In this document: positions 7,633-18,125 of the stretch, in pieces
Layout: every line of letters starts with the position of its first letter
Position numbering within the stretch: position 1 is the first letter of the stretch
Source of the DNA: Eutypella sp. D-1
Lineage: Eukaryota > Ascomycota > Sordariomycetes > Xylariales > Diatrypaceae
Assembly (NCBI GenBank): GCA_023313575.1
Contig: JAJTTP010000005.1
Coordinates: 620,001 to 684,000 of the forward strand
Reading direction: 5' to 3'
Length of the DNA stretch: 64,000 bases
The notes under the pieces: model-generated
Databases searched by the model: none
The model's input: the letters and a program-made list of their open reading frames with translations, nothing else
Told to the model about the DNA's origin: nothing
Translations under genes and position numbers: made by a program

Positions 7633-10380
7633 TCAGGTCAGGTCGATGACTTCGCGGCCATTCTCTTGACGGATGACGTAGTCCACATTGACTTCTTTTT
7701 CTCCATGAACCTCCCCGATCGTCTCAGTCACACGATTAGCATCAGATACATCCTCGAGGGAGTCCCTGGTAAGGTCGATCACCTCGACCTCGACTTTCGC
7801 TTCGACCTTCTCTTGCGGCGAAGCCAATTGACCGTTGGTTACCGAGGTCCCGGTCTGCTTAATTTCTCGAGGCGCAAGAGAAAATTCCGTGGCTCTAGTC
7901 TTATCTGGCACGGCAAAGACCGAGAAGAGCTCCTTAATGGCATCGGGTGTTGTAGTAGATTGGGGCGGGTTTGGCTGTGATTGCTCTCGAGTTCGAGGAG
8001 AAAACTGTGAGACGGGCCTTTCTGACAAGGCCTTGGCATCGGCTGTGTCTGATGAAGTTTTAACGTCGGGGGCACCTGGCTGTAATTGCGCTCGAGTTGT
8101 AGGCGCGAGATTCGGAAAGATAGGTCTCGTTGGCGGCGTCTTGACTATGGACGTGTCTGGAAGGTCTTTTGCCTGAGATAGGAGCGAACTTGCCGTATCC
8201 TTGGGTATATCTGGCAAGTTTCCAAAATCGCGGACATCTGGCAAGACCTTGCCGGGATTGGAGGTATCTGGTAGTGCCTTGATTATGGGAACAGCTGGTA
8301 GTGCTTTCGTCTGAGACGAAGGTAAATCCTCTCTCACCTTGGGGATATCCGGTAGGGCCTTATTGGCTCCCTGTAGGGCATCGGCTACCTCGCCTAATTC
8401 CATTACTTTGGAATCCGAGAGATCGCTGTGCTTCCGTTTATGACCCGTGATATTGTGGACCAATTTTTCCATTGGGGATATTATCTTGTACCAAAGCGTC
8501 TTGACCACGTTCCCCTTGCTTCCTTGCTTAGCCAAGAGAAATTTCTCTTGACTGAGCTGCGTCCTGGGGAGTTCATTAGAAACAACATGAGCTTCAGTGT
8601 GCTTGTTCTCCGGAAGTCCGCCAAGTAACAACGCGATATCCTCATTATGGGCTTCAAACATCCCTAGTACATCTAGCGATGTTCCTATGGCTATACGCAC
8701 ATAGTATTGGTTCATGGCTAGCGGAGCTTTCCAGCCATTCCTCCTTACGTAATTCTGCATTAAGCTGGAAGCGATGCCAGCGATCATGTCAGCCCTGATG
8801 TTTCCCTGGACTGTGTTATGGCCTTTTGTCCAATGGAATTCAACTTTGACTCCTAGGCTTTCCAGTTTGCCTAGCGAATTCGCAATCTGCTGATACTGTG
8901 GCAGATGAACAGTATTAATAGCCTTGCCAAGAAGATAGTCTTCAATCCATTGCAATGACATCTGCGAATCTGTTACCACGTAGATGGTAGGCCATGTATT
9001 ATGTTGAGCTGTCGCGTCCCGAGATAAACGCATGATTTCGTGTCTGGCAATGTGCAGCGCCAACCCGATCGCTAGCAGTTCCGCGTGGGTCGCACTTATA
9101 GTGCCGATGACACTTGCTGAGGCATCAATCCAGTCTGTGGGTTCAGGCATGCAGCGTGTATACGTCACTGCGGCCCCTCCACCTAGTGTCCTGCTCTTGT
9201 GAGATCCATCAGTATAAAAAACTATTCGAGGCCCTAGAGCCACTGCTGCGGAACTTTCTCCTGATGTACGAGGTGCCTCTATGAGAGATGTCGCAAACTG
9301 GACTGAACGAACGGAGTCTTGAATGACAATTCTGAAATTCTTGACAGTGTTGTCAAGGGTGACACCACTCAGAAAGGCCACTCCCAGTGCAGCTAGTCTC
9401 CCTTTCCAAGTGGCTTTCGTCTCTCCTTTTAATCTTGCGCTAGAGGCTTTGTCGATGCGACCTCCTAAAATCTTTGATCGACCAAGAAGCTTTTCCTCTT
9501 TGGCGGCTGCGCGTTGCTTCTTAGTAGAAGCCTGGCTCACACTAGTGTCCGGGTTCTCTTTGGAACTATTGTCACCGATACAGTTCAGCGTTAAGTCATC
9601 GTCGGCAGCGGGGACATCGAAGCGAACCCGTTTGATTGGCTTTCCACTGTGTTGTAGCTGCTCTACCGTAGCCGATGCTTTGGACTGTTCAATGATCGAA
9701 TCTGCATCACTATGCACAACCAACTGCCCAGGGCCCAAAGTAGGACCGGAAGCGGGAGCGAAGACGGGATTAATAGACGGCCCAAAGCGAGGGCCAGAAG
9801 GGGGGTTGAAAGAAGGACCTGTAGGAGGATTAAAAGCAGGACTCGAAGGAGTATTAGAGGTAGGGCCAGAAACACAACCAGTCATAAGACTTGGGCTGGG
9901 GACAGCCTCAGGGCTGGGAGCCTGAGCCCGCTTCGAGCGGCCTCCACGTCTCTTCCTGATCTTATTGCCCGCATTGGAAATGCGCTTTTTCAGGACGGCC
10001 GCTGTCTCGAAGATTCGAGGTTTCGGTCCTGCGTCACCACTATCAAGTGGGATGTAATCCGGTGAAGTAACATCAGCATAGTTCCGTGCTGGGGAGGAGG
10101 GGATCCCGTATCGGGACTTGAGTTCTTGAAGGGGTAGTGTTGCCTCTTCCTGAAGCGTCCTCAAACTACAGCGATCGGTGCGATTCCTATTACCGATCCG
10201 AGGGCCGTTCTGAGGGCCGACCCGTGTAGAATCGGTATCAGCATTGTTCAGTTCCTTAGACTTAGAATCAGGAAGAAACATAGACCACATATTAATGTGT
10301 CTCTTCTCTGAACCGAGGGCATCTTTCGCTGCCTCCTCGAAGTCGGGCTGAATCTGGAGGGACTCGACCTGGAAACGCAA
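7633..10380 (-). CDS. RNase H-fold protein with disordered flanks and C-terminal SUMO-interacting motifs
   Basis: Intronless frame of 915 residues. The middle holds an RNase HI domain, about residues 385-540, with the whole acidic active site in order: Asp391 in YTDGS, Glu434 in HAELLAI, Asp471 in VTDSQ and Asp531 in RADMIA, with HWTKGH before the last. These are the residues that bind the two metal ions in RNase H. The N-terminal 380 residues are low complexity, with a Gly-Pro-Phe-Asn-Pro repeat region near 170-220 and basic patches (KKRISNAGNKIRKRRGGRSKR). After the domain, residues 650-850 repeat Leu-Pro-Asp units. Two VIDLT motifs, at 867-871 and at the very C-terminus (911-915), match the SUMO-interacting consensus. 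No reverse transcriptase or other retroelement part is present, so this is a free-standing, perhaps domesticated, RNase H. The substrate is unknown. Confidence 0.8.
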   Translation of the reverse strand: MRFQVESLQIQPDFEEAAKDALGSEKRHINMWSMFLPDSKSKELNNADTDSTRVGPQNGPRIGNRNRTDRCSLRTLQEEATLPLQELKSRYGIPSSPARNYADVTSPDYIPLDSGDAGPKPRIFETAAVLKKRISNAGNKIRKRRGGRSKRAQAPSPEAVPSPSLMTGCVSGPTSNTPSSPAFNPPTGPSFNPPSGPRFGPSINPVFAPASGPTLGPGQLVVHSDADSIIEQSKASATVEQLQHSGKPIKRVRFDVPAADDDLTLNCIGDNSSKENPDTSVSQASTKKQRAAAKEEKLLGRSKILGGRIDKASSARLKGETKATWKGRLAALGVAFLSGVTLDNTVKNFRIVIQDSVRSVQFATSLIEAPRTSGESSAAVALGPRIVFYTDGSHKSRTLGGGAAVTYTRCMPEPTDWIDASASVIGTISATHAELLAIGLALHIARHEIMRLSRDATAQHNTWPTIYVVTDSQMSLQWIEDYLLGKAINTVHLPQYQQIANSLGKLESLGVKVEFHWTKGHNTVQGNIRADMIAGIASSLMQNYVRRNGWKAPLAMNQYYVRIAIGTSLDVLGMFEAHNEDIALLLGGLPENKHTEAHVVSNELPRTQLSQEKFLLAKQGSKGNVVKTLWYKIISPMEKLVHNITGHKRKHSDLSDSKVMELGEVADALQGANKALPDIPKVREDLPSSQTKALPAVPIIKALPDTSNPGKVLPDVRDFGNLPDIPKDTASSLLSQAKDLPDTSIVKTPPTRPIFPNLAPTTRAQLQPGAPDVKTSSDTADAKALSERPVSQFSPRTREQSQPNPPQSTTTPDAIKELFSVFAVPDKTRATEFSLAPREIKQTGTSVTNGQLASPQEKVEAKVEVEVIDLTRDSLEDVSDANRVTETIGEVHGEKEVNVDYVIRQENGREVIDLT

Positions 10381-11391
10381 GATCAGCTCCTTAAACTACG
10401 GTGATATGCGATAATTATAGGTCAATATCAACATACGGCTTTATCAACAATGTCCATCGCCTCGTCCGCGACTTCTTCGTGTCTATCGTCTTGTCAGTTT
10501 TGGGAGCGGTGCCAGGTAATATGGTCAGGCAGACTAACCGGGAAGCCATTGCGTTGGCATTATAGCCTTACAGCTACACCTGGCTATGAACCATAAATAG
10601 TGAGACGAAGAATTCGACGAGAAACTGTTCCAAGACAGCCGACTTGAATAGAAAGAGGTGGAGTGATTAGCTGGAGAAGCCTTCGATCTTTTTTTTGTCC
10701 GGTAATATCAATATCGCAATACGTATTACTCAAAATTCTACTCAACGATGAATTATTAGCTGGAAGCAAGGCCTGGCCCATGGGTGGGAGGGTGAATGTA
10801 AGTGGAAGCACGTTGTCATTGAAGACAAGAGGCCTTAGAGGCTACCTACTATGTACCTAGGTAGGTAGGTAGAGTCAGTCGTGAAGGCCTAGATGGAATT
10901 CTGGAAAGGTTTTCGTTTCCAAATATTGTGTGCCGAGTGCAAACGTACCTTCCTGATTTTGAGGTAGGAAGGTACGAAAGCTGATAAATATAACAGTGGA
11001 AGGAACATACAAGTGGTGCTAGGACTACATGGAACCTTGGAAGATTCGATTACTACCAGCACAACTTACCGGTATCAAGATTAATCCAATGGATAACATT
11101 CTTAGGTAGTGGGAGCTACCTCTGGGAAAAGGTTTACCTGCATATGAATTCATTTATCCAGATGCTTCCGGGTTTATAATACTTAGGCATGCTTAAGGGA
11201 ATTGGAAAATGAGTTGTGTATCTACTTAACTATAAAGATAGCTATGATCGGGTAGCTGCCTTAGATAAAAGCACACATAACTATAGCACCCTTCCACAAG
11301 TAGCTTAACACAGCAAGATATTCTTGTCCTCAAGTAGCACACTTTTGGATATCCAATTATTTCCTCAAAGTCTCAAACACCACACCCTAAG
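10381..11391. other. intergenic region, AT-rich, no gene seen
   Basis: About 1 kb between two minus-strand genes: upstream of the RNase H-domain gene and downstream of the kinase. It includes the TACCTAGGTA cluster at 10843-10873. Short open frames on both strands are interrupted and show no family features. Confidence 0.6.
10843..10873. repeat. TACCTAGGTA-type intergenic motif cluster
   Basis: Overlapping forms of CTACCTA and TAGGTAGGTAG surround the perfect palindrome TACCTAGGTA at 10854-10863. The same element recurs in other intergenic stretches of this window. Its function is unknown. Confidence 0.7.
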
Positions 11392-12993
11392 TCACACCGT
11401 CTGCTGCTCCGTTGCCCACCAGGGCAGCACACCACCGACGTCAACTTGAGCCTTCCAATTGGGGTCCGCGGCCCAGAGGTCGCGCTGCTCGCGGACGGTG
11501 TTGACAAGGAGCCAGGGGTCGGGGCGGTCGGCGGGGTCTTGGGCGGCGGCCCACGCGACCGTGCGCTCGAGGTACTCGGAGTAGACGGACTTGGCGGAGA
11601 GCTCGAGGACGGGGCGCTTGGCCGCGCGCCCGCGCGCCTTCTCGCTGCGCAGCGGGAAGCAGTTGCGGTCAAGGTGGGCGAGGTCGTCGCGCTCGCACAG
11701 CCCGAACACCACGCACGCTGCCGCCCACACGTCGCTCCTGGCCGTGTGCGGGCCCGCCTGCAGACTCGTCTGCTTGACCCCCTGCACCTCCACCTTGTCC
11801 GACGGGTACGGGTCGAACGCCAGCTCCGGCGCGTGGTACTCGATGCTGCCGACGAGGCCGTGGAGAGAAGACCCGGGCGCCCCGGGCTGCACGCCCGGTG
11901 GGTCCGGCGGCAGCGCGTCCTGCTCGTACTGCGCCAGTCCGAAGTCCGACAGAAGCACGTAGAACGGCTTTTTAGAGCCGGGCGTGTCCCGCGACCGGAT
12001 GAATATGTTGTCCGGCTTGATGTCGCGGTGGATCACCGGCATCCAGGGGCCGCCTTGATAGTTGCTGCCCCTGCTCGGGTTGCTGGTTTTGTCGAGGTTG
12101 AGCGACATCGCCACGCAGCTGCGGCCCGTGGCCAGGAAGCCGAGTGCGTCGGCGAGCCCGAGGAATGCGTGCCAGATGAAGCTCTCCGGCACGAAGTCCG
12201 GCTGGTGCGACTTTTTCCGCGCCTTGTAGGCTAGAATCAGGTCGCGCATGGACCCACGGTCGCAGAACTCCTGCATAAATAGTAAACTGAGTTAGACTTG
12301 CTTTCGTTTTGCTTTCCAATTCGCCATCCGACCGGTAAGACGAGTAATGTAACAACTTACCATGTACACTGTAGCGCGGAAGGGGTTGTCCTGAACGAAG
12401 GAAGCGACGTAGTGTATGATAGATCCGTGAATGAGGTCCTTCATCATGTTGATCTCAGACTTGATAAGGGGGATCAGGTGAGGCACGGCGCCGTTGTAGT
12501 TCTTCTCGACGAAGAGCTGGGCCGTCGTCTTGCGCCGGACGATGTAGATACCGTCGTTCATGCCGCCGATGAGACCCTGGCCGTCGTCGAGGCACTTGAC
12601 GCGCTCGTACTCGTCGTGCAGCGGCTGTGTCGACGTCTCCTGCCGCCGCAACCTGCCGTGCCCGGAACTCCGCACCACGATCGCCCCTGCCGGCGCCGTC
12701 ACCGACGGCCGCGACACCTTGCGCGGGCCCGCCCGCACTGTGTCCCCCGTCTGCGTGTTGTGGTACACGAACTGTCCGGGCCCCTGCTTACGCAGCTCCC
12801 AGGATGCCGGCAACGGCCCTAGCACCGGGTGATCGAACGTGCCGTCCTTACTGTCTATCGAAGCCCCGGGACGGTAGAACGCCACCCTGTTCCACGGACT
12901 CTTTCCCTTCATCTGCCACCCCTTGGGGAGGAGCCGGACTTCTTCATTGGCGGTTATTTTCTCCCCGCTGGACTGATTGCTTGCCATAGACAT
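11392..12993 (-). CDS. serine/threonine protein kinase with N-terminal WW-like motif
   Basis: Two exons, 12993-12361 and 12270-11392, joined across a 90 bp intron (12271-12360; donor GTAAGT, acceptor GCAG). They give 503 residues in phase 0. The joint restores the kinase hinge, reading VYM-EFCDRGS. Residues 60-95 resemble a WW domain (first Trp at 65 in LPASWELR, then FVYHNTQTGDT), but the second Trp is absent. The kinase core has the catalytic loop HRDIKPDN with Asp294, SDFGLA with Asp320, and IEYHAPE as the APE motif. Catalytic residues are intact, so activity is expected. The N-lobe is divergent and a classic glycine loop is not obvious; FVEKNY may hold the ATP-binding Lys. I chose the ATG at 12993, but 12987 and 13041 are in-frame alternatives. 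The family is not one I can name; NEK or other CMGC-unrelated kinases are possible. Substrates are unknown. Confidence 0.82.
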
Positions 12994-13839
12994 TCTAACT
13001 TGACATTCTTTTGCTAATTTACGATAGTTAGAGGTGAACAATACTTAAAAACAAAATTATCAAAGGCAAGTGGAAGGAACCCGGCTTCACGATGCTGCTG
13101 TTTAATAGATATAGGAATGATCAAGTATAAGTAGCTACAGGTCAATACAGCAAGAATAATAGGAAATCATAGTTATATGACTGATATATAGTGGCAACAT
13201 GACTGTAGTAAGTAAACCAAAGCCTGGGTTACTGGGCCGATACCAGCGTTGATTCCCACCCATTGTAATGTAAGCATGTACAATGCAGCAGTGCCTCCGG
13301 ACCCAGGTACTTACTCACAGTACACATAGCTAGCTTGCTTTCTCACAATCATTCTCGAGTTGCCAAACATTGCGTCCTCCCAGAATACAAAGGTGCAGGT
13401 GAGCAAGCAAAGTTATACAGGTTAAAGTGACTGGGGTCGTTGCCTAGCTACGATAATCTCAGTGCCTGCATATGTCTAATCTCCAGCAATCACACATCTG
13501 AACTCTTCTACTCCTGCTATATAAGGTGCCTATGTAATCAAAAACTTTGATTCACCACATCCTGCAAACTTGACCCATATCCCATTACCAGGCTATGCAC
13601 TTACCCATGTGGCTTTTCATCCTGACTACCCAAGTACTATTACTGCAAGTTATCAATGCATTACCCATGTGCCATCACCTTTGAAATACATCTTTCATCT
13701 GTCTGACGAGCCTCCGTCCCGTCTTTTCACGAGGCATCTTTTTCTTTCTTTCCTTCCTGACTTCATCTGAAATACTTCCGGCAAGGCCATCCCCAGTAGC
13801 CGCAGGAAGAGCAACCTCAACAAATCCTACTGCTGAGAC
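12994..13839. promoter_or_regulatory. divergent promoter region between the kinase and the DPFYLE-motif protein
   Basis: About 850 bp separates the two divergent starts. It is AT-rich near the kinase and increasingly pyrimidine-rich (CT tracts at 13676-13760) towards the plus-strand start. A TATA-like TATATAAGG lies at about 13519-13527, some 310 bp upstream of that start. No gene is seen. Confidence 0.5.
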
Positions 13840-15856
13840 ATGCCCCAGCCGCCTAACAAGAAGGTGACAATGTCACCCGCCAGCTCGGACTCCGGTTCAG
13901 ATGGCAGCTCCAATGGAGATCCTTTCTATCTCGAGGCCCTACTGAAGAAGCTTCCCAAACTGCCGCCTCAACAGCATAAACCGGAGCCGGAGCCGGAGCC
14001 AGAGCCGGTGCCACCCGAGGGCAGCTCGAGCTCGAAAGAAGGGGACCCAAACAAGGACCCGTTCTATCTTGAATCGCTCCTGAGGCGGCTTCCTAAGAAC
14101 CCAATCGTGATCGAGGATGACGCTGAGACACCATCAATGACTAAAGAAGCTTTATACTCGCAGAAAGACGACGCGCGGCAGGCCTCTATCATGGAGCGCA
14201 GGATCGAGACTCGGGCCCTGCCGAACAGCTTCTCTGGCAACATCGGCCGCAGATTTCGGGAGCCGAGCCAGTTCCCCACATGCCAAGCCAACCTCGTCAT
14301 CGACGGCAGTGGCCACAACTCTAGAAAGAGGGACGTCGAGATATGGCTAGAAAAGACCAGAGACGCGGTCCCTCTGGGTAACTTTGAGACGCCAAACCGA
14401 AAAGCAGCGCGAACGCCCACCCGACCGTCAGTGATCTCGACCTCGACCGGCGGGTGGTCCAAGAGCGAGAACGGCCGCGGCTCCTCGAAGCTGTACGAGA
14501 CGCCGGAGAGCAAGACGTTCAACGCCTTTCCCGAGTCGCCACTCCTCAAGACCCCCACGGCACCTGAGAGCTACGAGCAGAACCTGCTAGATTACAAGAA
14601 GTTGTTCACCAACCGGCCTCTAGCCCGATGCATGGACGAAGACCAGCCCGAGGGCGAGTTCTTCCGGCGCGAGATCCCCCACGCAGCACCCAAATCCACG
14701 AGCGTCGATCCGTCGGTTAATACGATTCGTGATGAACAGAAAGGCGCTGTTTCAAATGATCTTGATCCTTATGTCAGCGAGGAGGGTGTAGCGTACAGCG
14801 CTAGCGACTATTCCCAAGATGCAAAGGTCAAGCAAGCTCTGCACAAGACACACCAATACTGGGACAATATGCGCACCCACCTATGGATTTCGGACGTCGA
14901 GAATTCCAGCGACGAGGATGGCCAAGATGTCAATGATGGCGAGGAGGAGGAGGAGTGGGTCTCCGCCCCGACGAATCGGCTGTCCGAGTCCAAGAATCAG
15001 GGCCATCAGCCAGACGACGCCCGTTGGGTGATGGTGCGGGATCCTTCTAAGTGGAGTTACACCGGGTCGATGGCGGAAGGCAACATCTATCTCGGAGAGG
15101 ACTGCCCTCGGTTCCCAGAACTGTTGCTCTCACCCCAGACACCTCCCGGCAAAAGCACCGAGGACAAACTCAAGGAGTTGTCAGAGTTTTTCAACTGGTC
15201 AGATGAAGAGTGGGTTAGGCATCAGCACCAGGCCTGGAAGGAATATTTCGAGGGTGGTGGATATATTCATATCCAGCGGAGCCAATATGACACCCAGGAA
15301 TCGTTAGAGGAGTTGGACGAATTCTTTGCCGCTTCCCCTAGGGAAGCAGTTGAGGATCAGGAGTCAACGAACTTGGTCGACAAAAATTCCACTACGGACA
15401 AAGGACAAGGGAATGCGGCCTCATCTGACGCGGTTGAGAAATTACCCGCCTTTCCACCTGAGAGACAGGCTAAAGCTCGACAACTAGAGGGGCCCCCCCC
15501 CCGAGACAGCCAAGAACAGCAAATTGTTGAAAAAAATCGACGACTTCCTCGCCTCCGACCCGAGCCCGGTACTGGTGCCCCAAAGGCCGGCTTCTAAGGG
15601 CAAAGTGTTCCCTGCGGCGTCTCCCCAGAGCGGAGAGAAGGCCCATACTTCATTTAAGGAGGCTGATGAGTCCACTTCAACCCTTTTTGACAACGAGGAG
15701 GAAAGTAGGACCCGAGACATAGAGGGAGCTGCCAATGGTTCGTCTCTAAAGAGAAAGAGGAGCCATGACTCGACTGAGAAGGCTTTCGAGGCACTACCCC
15801 GGCGCGCTCTCACTCAGAGGGCAACGCGAGGACATTCTCGTACATTCACACTTTGA
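13840..15856 (+). pseudogene. uncharacterised acidic protein with twin DPFYLE motifs, frame broken at a C10 run
   Basis: From the ATG at 13840 an open frame of 585 residues ends at 15597. Its last 34 residues, after a ten-C run at 15493-15502, look unlike protein. Removing one C from that run would continue the frame to the stop at 15854-15856, giving about 671 residues with sensible composition (LLKKIDDFLASDP, then a KRKR patch). The break may be a sequencing error, a length polymorphism or a true lesion. The protein is not recognised. It carries two copies of DPFYLE-(A/S)LL-basic-LPK at residues 27-40 and 73-86, separated by a Pro-Glu tract (EPEPEPEP), followed by a long acidic, Ser-rich and probably disordered body. 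There is no signal peptide or membrane segment. The twin motifs could be short helices that bind a partner. Confidence 0.65.
15493..15502 (+). other. C10 run at which the reading frame shifts
   Basis: Upstream of this run the plus-strand frame starting at 13840 is coding-like. Downstream a different frame is, and it continues for about 118 codons to 15856. Nine Cs instead of ten would fuse the two. Confidence 0.7.
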
Positions 15857-16927
15857 GTAGGATTATTGGTATACAAAATGGCATTTCATGGGTGACCGGA
15901 AGATTCAGTATGAGGGGAAAGACAGGGCTGGGGCGTTTAGCCATCCGGTATGGGGATAGCGGGATGAAGCCCTGTTGATGATGTTGGCAAGGGTCAGAGA
16001 AACAGGTCCTTATGCTCGCTTTGGGATCTTCTGCATAAGATTTGTGCCATTGAGTAGGGTCTAGGTGGTTCTCGAACACGCACAACTGTTGGATTAAGAA
16101 ATAAGGCATGGGGCACGGGGAACAAGGCGTTACTTAGGCCTGAGCTACGGTTTTCTGAGGAGAAGCTGTCAGAGAGAGAAGATGCTAGAAAGCAGTCTGA
16201 CAGACACTATGAGTCAGTGCTGGTGGCATTTGTTGTTGTTCATAACTTGTGTAATTAACATAATCTGGTGGCTATCATGTTGATATGGACGTGACCTCGG
16301 GATTGTTCAGAATGATGGTAGTGATTCACTGACATGAGATGAGAGCCTGGGATGGAAAGGGGAAAAAGCCACCCCCTTGGACGCGTGGGTGGAGTACGCA
16401 GCTAAGGCTTATAATTCGCCAGGTGGCATAATAGAGTGACACCTGTCAGTTGATGCCATCTAGGAAACATCCATACTGGGCTGAGAGCACACATAGTAGA
16501 TCAATGCCAAGACGCCTAGAAGAGCAGGGGAGCATTCAAGCTAGAGGTTCCACTTTAAACACTTCTGGATTAAGTAGACAAGAAGACAACTACTATGTAC
16601 AGAAGACACCTACGGAGTACTTAGGTAACCACAGCTTGAGATACCTAAGTACAGCGCAACACCAACACTATTATTATTTACCACTACATACCTACCTACC
16701 CGACCACTCACGATCCCATAACCAACCACCAACCACCAACCACCAACTACCACCGATACAACGCCCAGTACAGACATAACTATCCGTAGCTCGATCGAAC
16801 CAACCACCAACCACCAACCACCAACTACCACCGATACAACGCCCAGTACAGACATAACTATCCGTAGCTCGATCGAACCAACCTACCGATTTACCTACCC
16901 ATCACAGACCACCCTCCGATCACCAAG
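15857..16927. other. intergenic region upstream of epsilon-COP
   Basis: About 1.07 kb between two plus-strand genes. It ends in a CCAACCAC-rich stretch that contains the 78 bp tandem duplication at 16721-16876. The remainder is unremarkable, with no gene seen. Confidence 0.6.
16721..16876 (+). repeat. 78 bp direct tandem duplication in the epsilon-COP leader
   Basis: Bases 16721-16798 are repeated at 16799-16876 without a difference that I can see, and a short start of a third copy follows. Each unit begins with an ACCAACCACC stretch and ends in GCTCGATCGA. The array ends 51 bp before the epsilon-COP start codon, so it probably lies in the 5' UTR or core promoter. Confidence 0.93.
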
Positions 16928-18125
16928 ATGGACCCCTACTCGGCGGAAGGCGAGCTGATCAACATTCACAACCACTTCCACCAGGGCCAGTACCAGGAAG
17001 TAGTAGATTTCGACACATCTTCCTTCTCTCCCGAGAACGCCCTGCCTACGCGGGTACTACAATTACGCGCCCGTATCGCCCTGGGGCAAGCCGAGGACGT
17101 TGTCACCGAGGTCCAGAGCGCATCCGAGCCGGACTTGATCGCGGTCGGTGCCCTCGCCAAGCAGAGCCTGGGCAAGGAAGACGAGGCCGTCGCCGCCATT
17201 GAGGAGCTGGCTACCTCCGCTGCCGACAACACCACCGTCCAAGTCGTTGGCGGCATCGTGCTGCAGGCTGCTGGGAAGTCCGAGGAGGCTCTCGCTCTCC
17301 TGTCACAACACTCCGGGAGCTGTACGTGCACTGTCCACTCAACTCACTAATTGCCCACTCGTCTTTTACCTAAAGGATATATACTGACCATCAGCCAGTG
17401 GACGCCGTCGCCCTCATCACCCAGATTCATCTACAGCAGAACCGAACAGATCTAGCAGCCAAGGAGGTCGCCGCCGCGCGGAGATGGGCGCAGGACAGCT
17501 TACTGGTCAACCTAGCCGAGTCCTGGGTCGGACTGAGATTGGTACGCACCAACACCCCCTTCCCATTCCTTCTGAGTCGCCGAGTACTACGATCGAGACG
17601 GGAAGCAGCACCGACTAACAAAATCCTTGCTTTTCTACACAATACAGGGCGGTGAGAAGTACCAGCAAGCATTCTACGTATTCGAGGAGCTCGCCCAGGC
17701 CCCATCGACGTCCTCCATCACATCGCTCGTCTCGCAGGCCGTCAGCGAGCTTCACCTCGGCCGGGTCGAGGAGGCGCAGAGCGCCCTGGAGCAGGCGATA
17801 CAGAAGCAGCCCGACTACGCCGAGGCCATCGCCAACCTGCTGGTCCTAACGGTCGTGCTTGGCAAGGACCCCGCGGAGCTGACAGCGTGCGTGAACCCCC
17901 TCTTCTATTCCTCGACGACAAGAGATCCCAACAACTGCTGAATCCCCCCCTCCCTTACTGCTGTCGCTGTTACCATTTTTATATGATGCTAACTCGTTCC
18001 TCGGCGTTCTATGCAGATCTTTGAAAAAGGCCGCGCCCAACCACCTCCTGCTGGCCGACCTGGAGGAAAAGAGCGCCCTATTCGACAAGGCGGCCGCCAA
18101 ATTCAGCGCCAAGGTGTCGACGTAG
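16928..18125 (+). CDS. sec28: coatomer subunit epsilon (epsilon-COP, Sec28)
   Basis: Four exons, 16928-17321, 17399-17541, 17648-17886 and 18017-18125, splice in frame to 294 residues, the usual size for epsilon-COP. Joints read SGS-LDAVALI, GLRL-GGEKYQQAFYVFEE and ELTA-SLKKAAPNHLLL. The protein is an all-helical TPR-like solenoid starting MDPYSAEGEL and containing the family features GGEKYQQAFYVFEE, HLGR-EEA and PDYAEA. The C-terminal ends KFSAKVST. Epsilon-COP stabilises alpha-COP in the B-subcomplex of the COPI coat, which carries retrograde Golgi-to-ER vesicles. Introns are 77, 106 and 130 bp with GTACGT, GTACGC and GTGCGT donors. Every exon joint preserves the frame, so the model is firm. 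The 78 bp duplication sits just upstream. Confidence 0.94.
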
